A stretch of DNA of 64,000 bases from Centrapalus pauciflorus. Lineage: Eukaryota; Streptophyta; Magnoliopsida; Asterales; Asteraceae. The notes under the pieces were generated by a model, which worked only from the letters and a program-made list of their open reading frames with translations, did no database searches and was not told the origin of the DNA. The stretch covers positions 124,001 through 188,000 of the forward strand of contig JAANYP010002804.1 in assembly GCA_020465985.1 (NCBI GenBank), written 5' to 3'. This document shows positions 41,482-53,730 of the stretch, in pieces; position 1 is the stretch's first letter, and each line of letters starts with the position of its first letter. A program made the translations under genes and the position numbers.

Positions 41482-44357
41482 ATGACAAGTCTACAGAGGT
41501 TTATGGAAATGGATCACGAGGTTGGAAAAGCAAATTCTCCGCCAAAGTTGATGAAAATGGAGGATTATTACTGGTGGAAGGATCGGTTAGCCGACTTCGC
41601 GCGATTCAATGATATGCGCATGTGGATTTGTATCAACGAGGGATACATTCCACGTACTGCAGAGGTTGAAGGTCGTCAACGAGTCTTAACTTATTCAAGG
41701 ATGAAAGATGAAGATAATAAAGTTTATGAGGCTGAAAACCGTGCATACGCCATCATTCGGATGGCATTACCTCAGGAAATACTACACACCTTTCGTAATC
41801 AGAAGACAGCAAAAGAGCTGTGGGATGCGTTAGAGAAACGGTGTGAGGGTAACCCGAGGGTCAGAAAGACTCGAATGGAGATGCTCAAGCAGCAGTTTGC
41901 TATCTTCAAAGCATTGAAGAATGAAAAGCTGGATGAGACTATCACACGATTCTATCATCTGCTAACTGAGTTAGACAGCCATAACGAGGAGTATAGTGAA
42001 ACTGAGAAGAATAACAAGCTTCTGGATGCTTTACCGGCCAAATGGGAGATGTATGTGGCCTTAATAAAGCATGATGAAGACAAATTCTATACTCTGACTT
42101 TAGAGAATGTTGTGGGAACGCTGAGGGCATATCATTTTGAGTTGCTGAAGAAGGAAACGGATTATGACCAAGTTCAAGATCCTGCTATGTACTTTGGGAA
42201 ATCAAAGCCTTCAGTGGCAGCTGAATTAAAGACCGCTACAGCATTCTTCTCGGGAGAGACGTCGTCACCGGCTGAGACAGAAGACTCTGTTAGTAGGGCA
42301 TTCTTAGGGTTTGCTAGACTAGAAGAAAAGCAGCATCAGGCTACTCCGGCATCTACATCTCAAGGATATTCAAAGATGCCTATGAGCGCAAAATCGGCAG
42401 AAGACCATCTGAATCTGTTGGCTTCATTCGTGGCCGCTTACGGCAATTGCGTTCAGGGCAAAATTTGGGATGAGGATTACGATCAGGTAGACCCTGATGA
42501 TCTTGAAGAGATGGATCTGTAATGGCAACTGGCCATGGTAACTCAGAGACTTAAGAGGTTCATCAGAAGAACGGGAAGAAATCTGAATGTTAGTAACAAT
42601 AAGATTGGATTCGATAAGTCCAAGGTTAAATGTTACAACTGTCAAGGGTTAGGACACTTCGCTAGAGAGTGTCAGAGATCGAAGGTAGAGAATTACCAGG
42701 GACAGTATCAGAATCAACAGGGACAGTATCAGAACCAATCACAAGGGCGATATCTTCCGAGTAGTTCTACCAGTCAAGCGAATATAGCTGGTCTGTTATC
42801 CAATGTCACATCAGACAGACAGCTTGATGGAACTTACGACTGGAGCACACATCCAGAGTCGAACGCTAGAGCCTTTATGGCTGAAGTGACTGAGACTGGA
42901 AGTGAAGGGGCAGAGGAAATCACAGGGGACAGCAGTCAGAATGAAAGCAGTCCGATGTGGGTAGAGAAGTCAGTTGATCAGACAATTCTGGAGTTTGCCG
43001 CTCAGATGGCCAACGTCGAATCAGATCATGCTAAGGTAACTCTGAACTTTTCTCTTTTCCATGATTTATGTGCTTTGTGTGCTACATCTAACGATAGGTT
43101 AAATTTAGTACTAGAATCACATCAAACTGTATCTGCTCAAAATGAATTGTTAAAAACAGATAATGCTAGCCTAGTAGATATAAAGCATGATCTTTAGGAT
43201 AAGCTTAAGGCTGATGCACAGGATGTTATAGTTCTAAAGGACAAACTGAGCGAACAGTGTGTTAGGTTAGAACTCATGTATGAACATGTTGAGGCATTAA
43301 CCAAGGAGCTTAAAACCAAAGACATAGAGCTAGCTGAATCTAAGGTAAAGGTAACTGAGGTAAATAGTAAACTTGAAAAGTTTAGGAACTCATCTCTTAA
43401 CCTAGGGAAAATCTTAGATGCACAGCGTCAGTCTAAGAAGCCTGTCGGTCTAGGATATCATGAGAGTCCTCCATCTTTCACTGACAATTATGTACCTCAA
43501 CCTCAGGAGAAGACTGAGAAATCAGTTGACTCAGAGGAATTACCTGAACCAGTGTTTGAAACTGTAAAAGAAAATGACACTAAGGTGACTGATAATAATA
43601 TCAAGATTAAGAAAGTTAAATTTGTGCCATCCTCTAGTGATAAACCTGTAGGACAAGACAAAATTGACATTAATGATCAGGATGATGAACCAGTCGTTAT
43701 GGTGGAACCAAGGGAGCCAGACACTAGTGAGACATCTAAATCAAAGGGCGCACACAAAAAGTCTATTGATAAAATGTCTTGCGTTAGATGTCACGAAAGG
43801 GGGCATGTTGCTTCTAGCTGTCGCATAGGAAAGTAGATACTACACCTAAGACAGGAAAGCCAGAACAACTTAAGCCTTCTCTAAGTGTTGCAAGCACTAG
43901 TAGTTCTCAGAATACCGAGAAAACTGTGCAAGCTGCACCAAAATCTGCTGTGAAACAAAAACCTGTGTCAGGTCGACCAAAAGAAGTGATTAGGACAAAT
44001 TCACCAAATCGAGTCATTAATCAATCTAGGTCTGGACCGCAACAACAATATAGGAGTATCACACCTAGTAGAGCTTACACTCCGGTTAGGTCACACACTC
44101 CTAATAGACATCAAACACTGGGTAGAGCTCAAGGATATCAATCGGAATTGCCATATAATCGTAATTATTCAAGAGCTCCACACCAAATGCCTACACAAAG
44201 GCAAAGAGTGAACTTAAATCACTCTGCACCACAACAAGCTCAAATTCAAAGACCCAAGTCACCTGGGAGGAGAGATGGATATTTGAAATAGTTTAAGTAT
44301 GTGGACGAGAATGGTATTACCAAGTCAGTTATGGCTTAGGTTCCCCGTGACAACTAA
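41482..44357 (+). pseudogene. gag: Element G gag (UBN2, two zinc knuckles), several stops
   Basis: The ATG at 41482 (MTSLQRFMEMDHEVGK) is the true start lost in E. UBN2 covers LPQEILHTFRNQKTAKELWDAL to about residue 220. The CCHC knuckle CYNCQGLGHFAREC follows a CAA-to-TAA stop at 42520-42522. The coil region continues past a TAG at 43195. A one-base deletion near 43823, beside the second knuckle CVRCHERGHVASSC, shifts the frame. Stops at 44289 and 44338 precede the natural TAA (44355-44357). A QGQYQNQ duplication after the first knuckle is absent in E. Confidence 0.9.
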
Positions 44358-44378
44358 CCTATTTTCTTTCATGTGCAG
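44354..44378 (+). promoter_or_regulatory. Element G gag stop/branch-point/acceptor-like junction before pol
   Basis: CTAAC containing the gag TAA, then ATTTTCTTTC and ATGTGCAG ending at 44378, identical in plan to E 15395-15419. Pol starts in phase 0 at the next base. Confidence 0.45.
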
Positions 44379-45826
44379 GAGATAACTACAGGTCCAAACA
44401 ACAAATGGTTCGTCGACAGTGGTTGCTCCAGGCACATGACAGGGGAAAGAAGTCTACTTGCAGACTTCAAGGGAGGGAATCGGGGATTTGTATCATTCGC
44501 TGGCAATAAAGAAGGAAATATCACGGGTACTGGAGTGGTCACTAATGGGAAAATCAAATTGGATCAAGTTTATCACGTTGATAAACTGGTTCACAATCTC
44601 ATTAGTGTGTCTCAAATCTGTGATAAAAAGAATTCAATGTTGTTCACTGATACTGAGGCGTTAGTGCTAAAACCGGGGTTCAAAATACCTGAAGAGTGGA
44701 TACTGATGAGGGCTCCAAGGAAGAATGACCTGTACATGCTCGACATGAACAAGCCGGAATCTTCGATGAGACCAATTTGTTTTTTATCTAAAGCTTCAGA
44801 GACTGAGTGGTTTTTTGGCACACTTGCACCTGAGAAAGATGAACTATATTACGAAAAATGAATTGGTGCAAGGTGTTCCTATGAAGAGTTTTCAGTTCGA
44901 GGATAAGTGCCTATCGTGCAAGAAAGGAAAACAACACAAGAAGGCACACAAGTCCAAGACTCAGAACTCCATCGCTGCCACATTCGATTTGCTGCATATG
45001 GACCTCTTCGGACCAATCAACAAAAGGAGTATAGGTGGTAGTTGGTACTGTTTAGTTATTACTGACGATTACTCACGTTTTTCTTGGGTTTTCTTTCTAG
45101 GTACAAAGGACGAGATGGCTGCTAAGCTCATCGGGTTCTTAGACCAAGTGGAAAATTCATACGGAACAAGGGTTAAATGAATTCGAAGTGATAACGTAAC
45201 AGAGTTCGAAAACACAGTAATTGGTGTATATTGCCTATCAAAGGGCATAGTGCATCAATTTAGTGCACTGTATGAGCCACAACAAAATGGGGTGGCCGAA
45301 CGAAAAAAATAGGACATTCATTGAGGCAGCAAGGACCATGCTATCGGATTCAAAGCTTCCTACCATGTTTTGGGGGGAGGCAGTGAATACCGCTTGTCAT
45401 GTCTTAAACCGGGTCCTTACTGTCAAATCTTTGAACAAAACCTGTTATGAAGTTTTGAATAAAAGGCCACCTAATTTAACTGGCTTCGAACCTTTTGGGG
45501 TAACATGTACTTTAATGAAAACAAAACATCAACCAAAGTTTGGTGAAAAGGCTGGCGAAGGATACTTCCTAGGTTATGTGCCGAATTCACCAAATAAAAG
45601 GGTTTTTAATAAATCAAATGGTACAGTAGAGATTGTGTATAACATTGAAGTCACAAGTTATACACATGAACCCCAAACTGGTCCGGAATGGATATTTGAT
45701 TATGACAAATTGTTTGAGTCATTTAACATTCCTTTGAATGAAAATGCAGGTACAATCGAAAAGGACATGTCGTCATTGAATCTGAATGACGAGGATCATA
45801 CTTTTCCGAGGACCACTTTTCAATGA
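44379..45826 (+). pseudogene. pol: Element G protease, GAG-pre-integrase and integrase
   Basis: The protease active site DSGCSRHMTG is intact. A deletion near 44808 in the WFWHRR region shifts frame and removes zinc ligands; MAHLHLRKMNYITK and CLSCKKGKQHKK follow. The integrase core has LLHMDLFGP, then a CGA-to-TGA stop at 45178, RSDN with Val replacing Gly in NGTE, and NGVAERK followed by an A-run insertion near 45308. GYFLGYVPNSPNKRVF, deleted in E, is present here. Confidence 0.88.
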
Positions 45827-46276
45827 ACATCTGAGCGTACTTCAACTGAAGATCGATCTCTAGAAGTCACTGATTCTGAAGTGCCTACAAACGAAAATCA
45901 GACAACAACTTCTAACTCTGAGGAAAATGTCCACGAGGAAGAAAATGTGGAGTCTGAAGTCGTTCCCCCGTTAGGAGAAATAGGATCAAATTTAGGAGAT
46001 AATCTGAGAGTTGACGAGATAGAGACATCTAGGATGAACAAGAACCATCCTATAGAAAGCATCATCAGAAATCCTAATGCGGGTGTGAGAACTAGGAGTA
46101 GTTTAAATAACAACACAGTGTTGTTGTCGATGATAACTGACTCCGAGGCCTTTCATACCTGCCTCTATTCATGTTTCATCTCGCAAGTAGAGCCGAAAAA
46201 CGTGCAAATGGCACTAAAAGATAACTCTTGGCTTGAAGCGATGTAGGAAGAACTGTCACAATTTAGGAAACTAGAA
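45827..46276 (+). pseudogene. pol: Element G integrase-RT linker and start of RT
   Basis: Acidic linker NENQTTTSNSEENVHEE and VESEVVPPLGEIGSN, then SFISQVEPKNVQMALKDNSW entering the RT. A TGA at 45826 and a CAG-to-TAG stop at 46244-46246 interrupt it. Confidence 0.8.
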
Positions 46277-47137
46277 GTGTGGGAGTTAGTTCCATTACCT
46301 CGAGGAGAAATAGCAATAGGAACCAAATGGGTTTTTAAGTGCAAAAGAGACGATCGGGGTATAGTCACTCGCAACAAAGCAAGACTGGTGGTAAAGGGTT
46401 TCAACCAAGAGGAAGGAATCGATTACAATGAGGTGTTCGCGCCAGTAGCAAGGTTGGAAGCAATTCGTTTGTTTCTAGCTTTTGCTTCCTTCAAGGGTTT
46501 TAAGGTTTATCAGCTATATGTTAAGAGTGCTTTCCTTTATGGGAAATTGAAGGAACTGGTATATGTGGAACAGCCGCCCGGGTTTACAGATCCAAAATAT
46601 CCAGACAGAGTATATCGACTAGATAAGGCTTTGTATGGATTGCATCAAGCACCGAGGGCGTGGTACGAGACTCTATCCAACCATGTTTTAGAAAATGGGT
46701 TTGAAAGAGGGAGGTTAGATAGTACGTTGTTCGTGAAGCGAAAAGGAGAACATTTCATCTTGGTACAAGTGTACATAGATGATATTATTTTTGGATCATC
46801 AGACGAGCAAATGTGCACTGATTTTGAAAAGGTGATGAAGTCAAAGTTTGAGATGAGTGCAATGGGTGAGTTAAACTTCTTTCTGGGTTTGCAAGTCAAA
46901 CAGAGGAAGGAGGGCATGTTCATTCATCAGACGAAGTATGTCTATGACATATTAGAGCGCTTCGGGATGGAAGGAACCAAGCTGACAGCTCACTTCAGCA
47001 CACCGATTCAAGTGAATCACAATCTCGGACCGGGTACAGAAAGTGATACCGATGTGGATCCGATGTTATATCGGGCCATGATTGGGTCACTTATGTATTT
47101 AACTGCTTCTAGACCTGATATAATGTTTGCTGTCTGA
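46277..47137 (+). CDS. pol: Element G reverse transcriptase (RVT_2)
   Basis: A 286-codon open block: GTKWVFKCKRDDRG, ARLVVKGFNQEEGIDYNEVF, KALYGLHQAPRAWYE, the intact VYIDDIIFGS catalytic box, GELNFFLGLQVKQ, GSLMYLTASRPDI. The motif-A segment reads VYQLYVKSAF, where E has QLDV, so the conserved first catalytic Asp is Tyr. It ends at TGA where E reads Cys. Confidence 0.92.
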   Translation: MWELVPLPRGEIAIGTKWVFKCKRDDRGIVTRNKARLVVKGFNQEEGIDYNEVFAPVARLEAIRLFLAFASFKGFKVYQLYVKSAFLYGKLKELVYVEQPPGFTDPKYPDRVYRLDKALYGLHQAPRAWYETLSNHVLENGFERGRLDSTLFVKRKGEHFILVQVYIDDIIFGSSDEQMCTDFEKVMKSKFEMSAMGELNFFLGLQVKQRKEGMFIHQTKYVYDILERFGMEGTKLTAHFSTPIQVNHNLGPGTESDTDVDPMLYRAMIGSLMYLTASRPDIMFAV

Positions 47138-47728
47138 ATTTGTGCTAGGTTTCAAGCTAATCCGAAAGAGATGCACATGAAAGCTGTGAAGCGGATTCTA
47201 TCATACCTCAAGTCGAAACCGAAGCTGGGACTTTGGTATCACGCGGAGGGCGATCTGGAATTGGAGGCGTTCACCGATTCAGACTACGGAGGATGCAGCT
47301 TGATGCGCAAGTCAACAACTGGAGATTGTCAGTTCCTAGGAGGGAGACTCGTTTCCTGGCAATGCAACAAATAGACTTCGGTAGCCGTGTCAACGTGCGA
47401 GGCCGAATATGTTGCTGCTGGTAGTTGCTGTTCACAGATTCTGTGGATACAACAACAATTGCGGGATTACGGTTTGACTTATACTCATACTCCTATTAGG
47501 ATAGATAACCAGTCAACAATAGCCATAACTAATAATCCAGTTAAACATAATAAAACCAAGCACATAGACATAAGACATCATTTTATACGTGATTATGCTG
47601 AAAAGAACTTAATCAAGCTGGTAAAAGTGGCAACGGATGATAATAATGCGGACTTATTTACCAAAGCTTTTGATAAGTCACGTTTTGAGTATTTGATTCA
47701 ACTAAATGGAATGCGTAATCCAGAGTGA
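47138..47728 (+). pseudogene. pol: Element G RNase H
   Basis: Continues the RT frame with KRILSYLKSKPKLGLW, FTDSDYGGCS, then a CAG-to-TAG stop at 47372-47374. STCEAEYVAAGSCC, IDNQSTIAITNN, KHIDIRHHFIRDY and ADLFTKAFDKSRFEY follow to the natural stop after NGMRNPE. Confidence 0.9.
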
Positions 47729-49866
47729 GTTAACCTTAGTAGAGTTTTATTTCTTTTTATACCAGTAGTCTTTCTTTCTTTTTATAGTAAGTGTGGTAGC
47801 TTAGAATAGTTTTCGTTTATAATAAGTTAGTAGGCTATTATATTTTCTTACTTTTATTTATGAAAAACAAAAGAAAAAAGAGAGAAAACCATAAAAAATT
47901 CAAAAAATAGAGAATATCAGAAAAAGAGTTAAGTCTTAGATACATAGGTTCAAAGTGACGAAAATTAGCACAGTTAATACAAGCTCTAAGTGTTTAGCTT
48001 TCACACATAATGCACCTAAAAATCTAAGTGTTATACATTATCCAGTCTGATATGTTGGTAGGCATAATACATATAGGGAGTCTCAAGGCTAATAAAATAT
48101 TCAAGAAAAAGTCAAACGTGTCCCTAACTTAGATGTATGACCAATTGGTCTTAATTTTTATGTTAGAGGCATACAGACATTGATTCTAAATGAGGTATGT
48201 AAACTTTCTGGGGACGTATAGCAACATCAGATACATCTTAAAGAAATGGAAAGAATAGAAAAATCATACTGAGTTAAGAGTCAAAACAAGTAACTCTGTT
48301 GTACGTAAGTACAGACCTGTTGCCTCTGGTTTGACTCGAGTTAGCAAGATAAGTGGCTTTGTTGTACGTCGGTACAGACCTGTCACCGCTATCTTGCTAG
48401 CTTTAAAAATAAACCTTAAGACAAACTAAGACACTTTGTTGTATGTGAATACAAACCTGTGTCCGACGTTTGCCTTTTAAAGAAAGTTTGCAAATACCAA
48501 AAAGTTATAATCATTGTGTGTATGCCTTGATCATAAAAGTATGTCTAAGTATGAGTCACGTAAGATAATTTCTTGATAAATAAAAATGCCAAGGGATATT
48601 CCGAAGTGTAACATGTTTAAAGTGAAAATAATACCAACAATCGGTTAGAAATGTATGTCACGACAAACAATTAAAGGAATCAAAAATTCATAAGTGTGAA
48701 AGTTTGAATACTGAAAGCACGTATTTGACAAAGCTGTCTGATTGAACCTTTCTTTGACTATACTCGTCAAAAATATTCTGTTAGTGTTAAGTATAGGTTG
48801 TAAATTTTAAAATAATGTAGATTAGTCTAAAGTTTAATTTTTTTCACAATTTTAACTTTAATTTATTTTATTCTATTTTTATTTTTTACTTCAGTTTTTT
48901 AATTTTATTTTTACTTAGGAAAAAGGTCAAAATTACTGAGGGTGCATTTCTAGTTGAATAAAATAAACGCTGAGTGAAAATCTTGTGCTTAGGGTAAAAG
49001 ATTTGGCATAGTTTATTCCGTTACACGAAAAGTTGTAAAAGTTGAAAAAGTTGAATTTATTTCAAAGATTTTCATCATTTTCAAGTTCAAATTCGACTTT
49101 AAGCTAAAATCGAAATGCATGTTCGAATTTGGCAGGGACTTCGAGAGTGTCATTAAATTCGAAAGACGTCACAAACTCGAAGGTGGTTGGTATAAATAGG
49201 TCAACAGTGACAAGTCATTATCACCTACCTTCGATTTTGAGCCTTTCGAGTTTGTTCTGAGCGATTTCGACTTTGTGTCTTCGAGTTTGCCGTATTCGAG
49301 TTTTCTACTATTTGTCGAGTTTTTGTACAGTTGTGTTCGAGACTCCTAACAAGTCTTGGTATAATCAACATTATTGTACAAGATTTAGGAGGTTTTAGAC
49401 TCAATTTGAGCCAAACTCAACCGATTTTGAGGTTTTATTGGTGTGAAGTTTGTATTTCAAAATAACAAACTTTGAACGGGTGAAACATCAAATTGGCTAC
49501 AAATATCTTTGATTAGGACCTATTAGGACTAATGGATGTAATTTTCAAAGTCTAAAATGGTTGAAATCTTGGATTTTCGTTGTTACACAAACCGACAGTT
49601 TCGAATTTGTTCTTGGTCTCGAATTTGATCGTGGCTTCGAGTTTGTCACTAAACTCGAAGAAGCCATTAAATTCGAAATGAGGATAGTTTCGAATGTGTT
49701 ATTCGACTTTACCATTAAATTCGAAATATTTGCTTAAATCAAACTTGTAGAAATTCATATGTGTTAAATTTTGTACTTACACAAGTTCAAAATAAAACAA
49801 ATTTGAATTTAAACAAGTTTATATTTATATTGATTATTCTTATATTTTATACGTTATTATGTAGAT
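47729..49866 (+). other. Element G pol-accessory spacer
   Basis: Uninterrupted 2.1-kb spacer that shows what E had before F inserted. It contains the stem-loop array at 48278-48483, an A/T-rich tract at 48820-48920, and TCGAA-type clusters at 49080-49330 and 49605-49730. It ends in TTATATTTTATACGTTATTATGTAG, then AT and the accessory ATG. No gene visible. Confidence 0.65.
48278..48483 (+). ncRNA. Three-module stem-loop array in the element G spacer (candidate cis-acting RNA)
   Basis: Hairpins at 48300-48313 (TGTAC, loop GTAA), 48363-48376 (TGTAC, loop GTCG) and 48440-48453 (TGTAT, loop GTGA), each followed by (G/A)ACCTGT. The loop change GTAA to GTGA in the third hairpin keeps the GNRA pattern. 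Outer stems GAGTCAAA/TTTGACTC and TAGCAAGAT/ATCTTGCTA are kept; the second is one pair longer than in E. Confidence 0.6.
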
Positions 49867-52862
49867 ATGACAGATAAAGTTTTTATTCCAAAGCATAATA
49901 TGGTCATTTCTCTGGACCATGAGCTGCCTGAGGCTCAAGCATACCGCCAAATGGGGGATTTTTTGGTCGGTTCGAGGATTTCTTATGCTCTGTCGCATAA
50001 CATACAGATAGTGATCCCATATGTTAGAGAATTTTGGGAACATCTACAAGTCGATTGTACTGTTATTCCAACAGTACTAAGGACAAGGATTGCCGGACAC
50101 CCTCTCGTGTTTTCAGCTGATGTGTTGCGTCGAGTGTTACAGTTAGGCTCTCTAGAGCAAGAAAATGGGCCAATAGACTTTCCGTTGGCAGTCAGGCAAG
50201 CTGCATTTATCAGAATGGGATATAGCCTGGATGTGGCTAAGTCCTCGTATATGAAGAGTGGGCTGATCGGGCAATGGAGATATCTAGCACACGTCTTTAT
50301 GGTGTGTTTTGCTCCAAAGAAAGCAGGGTTTGATTATATCGTTTCGAAGATTCAGTCAGGAATGATCGCGTTAGTTTACAATCAGCGATTCAGCTATTCA
50401 GAGATGTTCTTTGCAGAGTTCGTCCATCAGATAATAGCTCCGGCACGAGAAAGATTTTTGCTGTATCCGAGATTTGTGATGATGTTGATAAGACATTCCC
50501 TGCCGAACCTGCCGCAGCTTAACGATATTCAAAGTGTTGCTGTCATTGATAAAAGAATATTTGCAGATTGCCAAGCACACAGAGGTGCTCTGGCTAGGCC
50601 GGTGGAGCCACCACTTTTTGGTGCGGTGGTTAATCCGGATTTCCAAGTCCCTGAAGGCGCCAATTGGACCGGGGAAGTTCAAATTCCACAGCAACAACAA
50701 CCACAACAGCAACAGCCCAGGCCTCAGCAACAAAGGAGGAGGCAAAGGCAATCAGCCAGACAGACTCAGGCCACTGGGCCTTCAACAAGCCAAGTGCAGG
50801 AGCCAGAGGAAGCTGGTCCTTCAACTGTACCACCCGTATCTGATCTACGGGTGGAAACCTTGGAAGAAATTTAGGCATCTGGGCCGCATGCCAATGAGGA
50901 AATTACTACTGAGCTTATTGGAAATATTCTGGATCCACCAGCAGATGACGATGAAATTCACCGACAGATAGAGGAATATATGCCTGAGGAAGCAGATCAA
51001 GCATTGACAACTTCAGAATCGGAGTCGGAAGAAACAGAAGAGATTGTAATTGAGGAAGGTTCAGAAGATCTGCCTGTCCGAGTTGCCATATATGGATCCC
51101 GGGTGATAGTTATTGATGAAGAAGCTGCAAAGAAAAGAGCATCGAGAGTTTCTGATGACGATGACTCAGATTTTGAGGATGAAGATATAGTTCCTTTGGT
51201 GCCTAGGCATAGGGCCAAAAGGCGTCGCTTTATGCCGGGAGCTTCCTCAGCCTCTGCTTCTGAGCCAGAAATGCCTACCGCTCAGCCATCAACACAAACG
51301 TCCATTCCGCCTCCACCACCACCTGTTCCAACATCCATTCCCTCACCAATTATTTCAACTCCCATCCAATCCATTCCATCCAGCTCATCAACATTCACAA
51401 ATAATCAACGGTTTTCTGAGCTCAGGAGCAAGGTTGACTTCCAACAAGTCCAAATTTTTCAGTTAACTAAAGCTATCGGTGAAATTCAGGCGCATAATGC
51501 AACTGTTGACAAGGAGAATGCTGAGTTGAAGAAATCTGTTGGAAAGATTGAAGAAGAGAATCTTGAGCTAAAAACTTTTGTTGCAGATCAAGCTGCAGAA
51601 ATCAGAAAAATGAGGTCCCTTATTGAGCAGTTAATGACAAATCTAAAAGCTCAGGGGGAGACAAGTTGTAGGGATGCTGAGGAGCAGCGAAGGGAAGGTG
51701 ATGACGATGGCAATGATCCCAATGCACCGAAAGAGAGTGAGCCAGTAGATTTTTCTGCTGTGCAACATGCTGAAATTCAGGGGGAGCCAAGTCAAAGTGG
51801 AGCTGAAGGAGGAGAGGCCAGTCCCTCAAAGATCACGGAGAGCGACATGAATGAAATGATTGAAGCTTTAATGAATATTGAGGAAGAGGCGTTGGATTTT
51901 GACTTTGAAGATGAGTTTGATGAATTGGAAGAAGGAGAAATTATGCCTGAAGATGTTCTGGAATGGCAACCAGATGATGAAGTGTTAGGTGATGAGGAAG
52001 ACGAAGCAAATGAGATTATTATTCAAGAAAATACCATCACCAATACATATCTGCCAAGCGAACTTAATGTGATTGACATCGGAGCTGTTAAAGCTGCGTT
52101 AAATGCTGAATCACAATCTGAAGAACCTGCCAGGGAGCTAATGAAGAAAAGAGAAAGCTATGGTTTAGGGCAGAGAAGAAGGAGATGGACTTGAAAGAAA
52201 AGATGCGTGTGCCTAGTGCTGGGGAGCTGTCAGGAAATATTCTAAGCTGGTTCTTTGATCGAGAACTGCAACTATTTATTATCAAGCGAAAGGATGGGCT
52301 CCAGTATCTAAGGAGAAGATTGAAAGATTTCAACTCGTTGCCAAAGGTTGAGATAAAAGCGTTGGCATGGAATGAGCTTATAAATATCGGCGACGATCCC
52401 TACGCTGAAATCATTGCTAAGATCATTAGAAGGGAAGGGAGGTTGAGGAAATTTGAATGGCTCAATCCGAGAATTGGGAAAAGAGTGATGGACCATTCTA
52501 GAATTGATTTTCTGACTGGTAGACCTTGGATGACAATTCAATATAAACCAGTTAGATGTTTGAAGAAAGTCCCACTAAAGCCAATGCCACAGAACGTCTT
52601 GAGTAATCTCAACTGGTGGTACGTTGAGAGTGAAACAGGTGAAACGGTGATGGAAGACTTAGAAGAAAAAGTGATTCTTAGAGTGTACGATCCGCTGCAC
52701 CTAGTTAATCTTTCCAGAGATGACCTTCAAGTGCTTCATACTCACAAAATCTCGAGTGACGCACATATGTAGTTTGAGGCTAGAAAGTATCAGAATGTGG
52801 TTAAAGTATGTGTTGAACAAGGCCTGTATGCAGGTAGAAGTTTAAATAAACCCAGTACTTAA
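49867..52862 (+). pseudogene. Element G accessory ORF, best-preserved copy
   Basis: Starts MTDKVFIPKHNMVISLDHEL two bases after ATGTAG. The first 335 codons are open, then TAG at 50872 (E has Trp). 50875-52194 continues in frame, a shift near 52140 leads to 52185-52772, and after a TAG the frame runs to TAA at 52860-52862. Features: YVREFWEHLQVD, SGLIGQWRYLAHVFMVCFAP, YPRFVMMLIRHSLPNLP, Gln/Pro/Arg linker, acidic region, AKRRRF basic patch, Pro-rich PPPPPP, coiled coil, EEEALDFDFEDEFDELEE acidic box, LQYLRRRLKDFNSL and LSNLNWWYVESETGE. No hydrophobic membrane span or signal peptide, so it is not an obvious envelope protein. Confidence 0.78.
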
Positions 52863-52892
52863 TCAAAATGTAAATAGTTAGAAGCTATCGTC

Positions 52893-52903
52893 AAGGGGGA
52901 GTC
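52893..52903 (+). promoter_or_regulatory. Element G polypurine tract
   Basis: AAGGGGGAGTC immediately before the 3' LTR. Confidence 0.92.
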
Positions 52904-53527
52904 TGTTGGTACACCCTGTGTGACGATAGCAGTCTAAGTTGTGTTAGCATTTTGTGTAAGTCATGTTACAAGGTTTTGAATATTAACTAGTATTTGATAT
53001 ATGTGATTTTATGTGTTTGACATTTATTGTTAGTATGTTTGAACTTGGTGTAACGTATTACAAGAAGTTCAAACATAAAGTTCAATGATTAATTCAAACA
53101 TAAGTTAAAACATATATCCAAATAGAAGTTTGACATGTGAAATTCGAATATAGGGTAAATTCGAATTTAGCATAGAAGTCAAATTCGAATTTGTCATGTG
53201 GACAAATTCAAATGGGCCTTGGGCCTGGTTCGAGTTTGTCCCATGACAAACTCGAATTGGTCACTATAATTAGGAATTAACTCGAATGATTAGTAGACTT
53301 TTGCAGAATTCCGGAGAGTAATTAAGCAGAAGGTGATCTCGAGTTTATCAGCAATCTGTGTGTTTTCGGAGAGAATCATCGCGTCGGTTCGTTCATAGTC
53401 GTTTGTACAACGCCGTGGTAGTCTCCATGTTCCGTGCGTGTGATTTTACCGTCAAGCCGCTAACGAGGATTCCGCACTCGTTGGTGTGTGTCGCGTCTAG
53501 ATAGATCCGTGGTGTGAAGACCTTACA
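52904..53527 (+). repeat. Element G 3' LTR (624 bp)
   Basis: TGTTGGTACACC to GACCTTACA. Hairpins at 53184-53212 (one mismatch, loop ATGTG) and 53229-53256 (perfect 12-bp stem TTCGAGTTTGTC, loop CCAT). About 21 differences from the 5' LTR. Confidence 0.94.
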
Positions 53528-53532
53528 AAAAA

Positions 53533-53730
53533 GAAGCTCGATCCCTGAAGCTGATCAAACAGATCGTCGATACGTGGAAGCGGATAGCGGTTCTTCACGG
53601 TGACTTTGTTCAATTCCCTGTAGTCGATACACATCCGCATGCTGCCATCCTTCTTTTTCATAAACAACACCGGAGCCCCCCACAATGACGAACTCCGACG
53701 GATAAATCCACGATCTAACAGCTCCTGCAA
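53533..53730 (-). pseudogene. pol: Element D RT N-terminal part
   Basis: LQELLDRGFIRRSSSLWGAPVLFMKKKDGSMRM in two pieces of the RT fingers, then CIDYRELNKVTVKNRYPLPR and DDLFDQLQGSSFF up to the element G junction. It is in frame with the protease block upstream, separated by a single TAG at 53733-53731. The RT continues at 40234. Confidence 0.9.

Larger units (their letters stand above)
40240..53527 (+). mobile_element. Element G: Ty1/Copia retrotransposon with accessory ORF, sister of E, inserted in D RT
   Basis: 13,288 bp with full LTRs (40240-40863, 52904-53527), canonical PBS and PPT. The flanks GAAAA (40235-40239) and AAAAA (53528-53532) are a target duplication with one change, and D RT resumes across it. 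The LTRs differ at about 21 of 624 positions. Modules are as in E, with stops at different places, which confirms that the stops are mutations. Confidence 0.94.
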
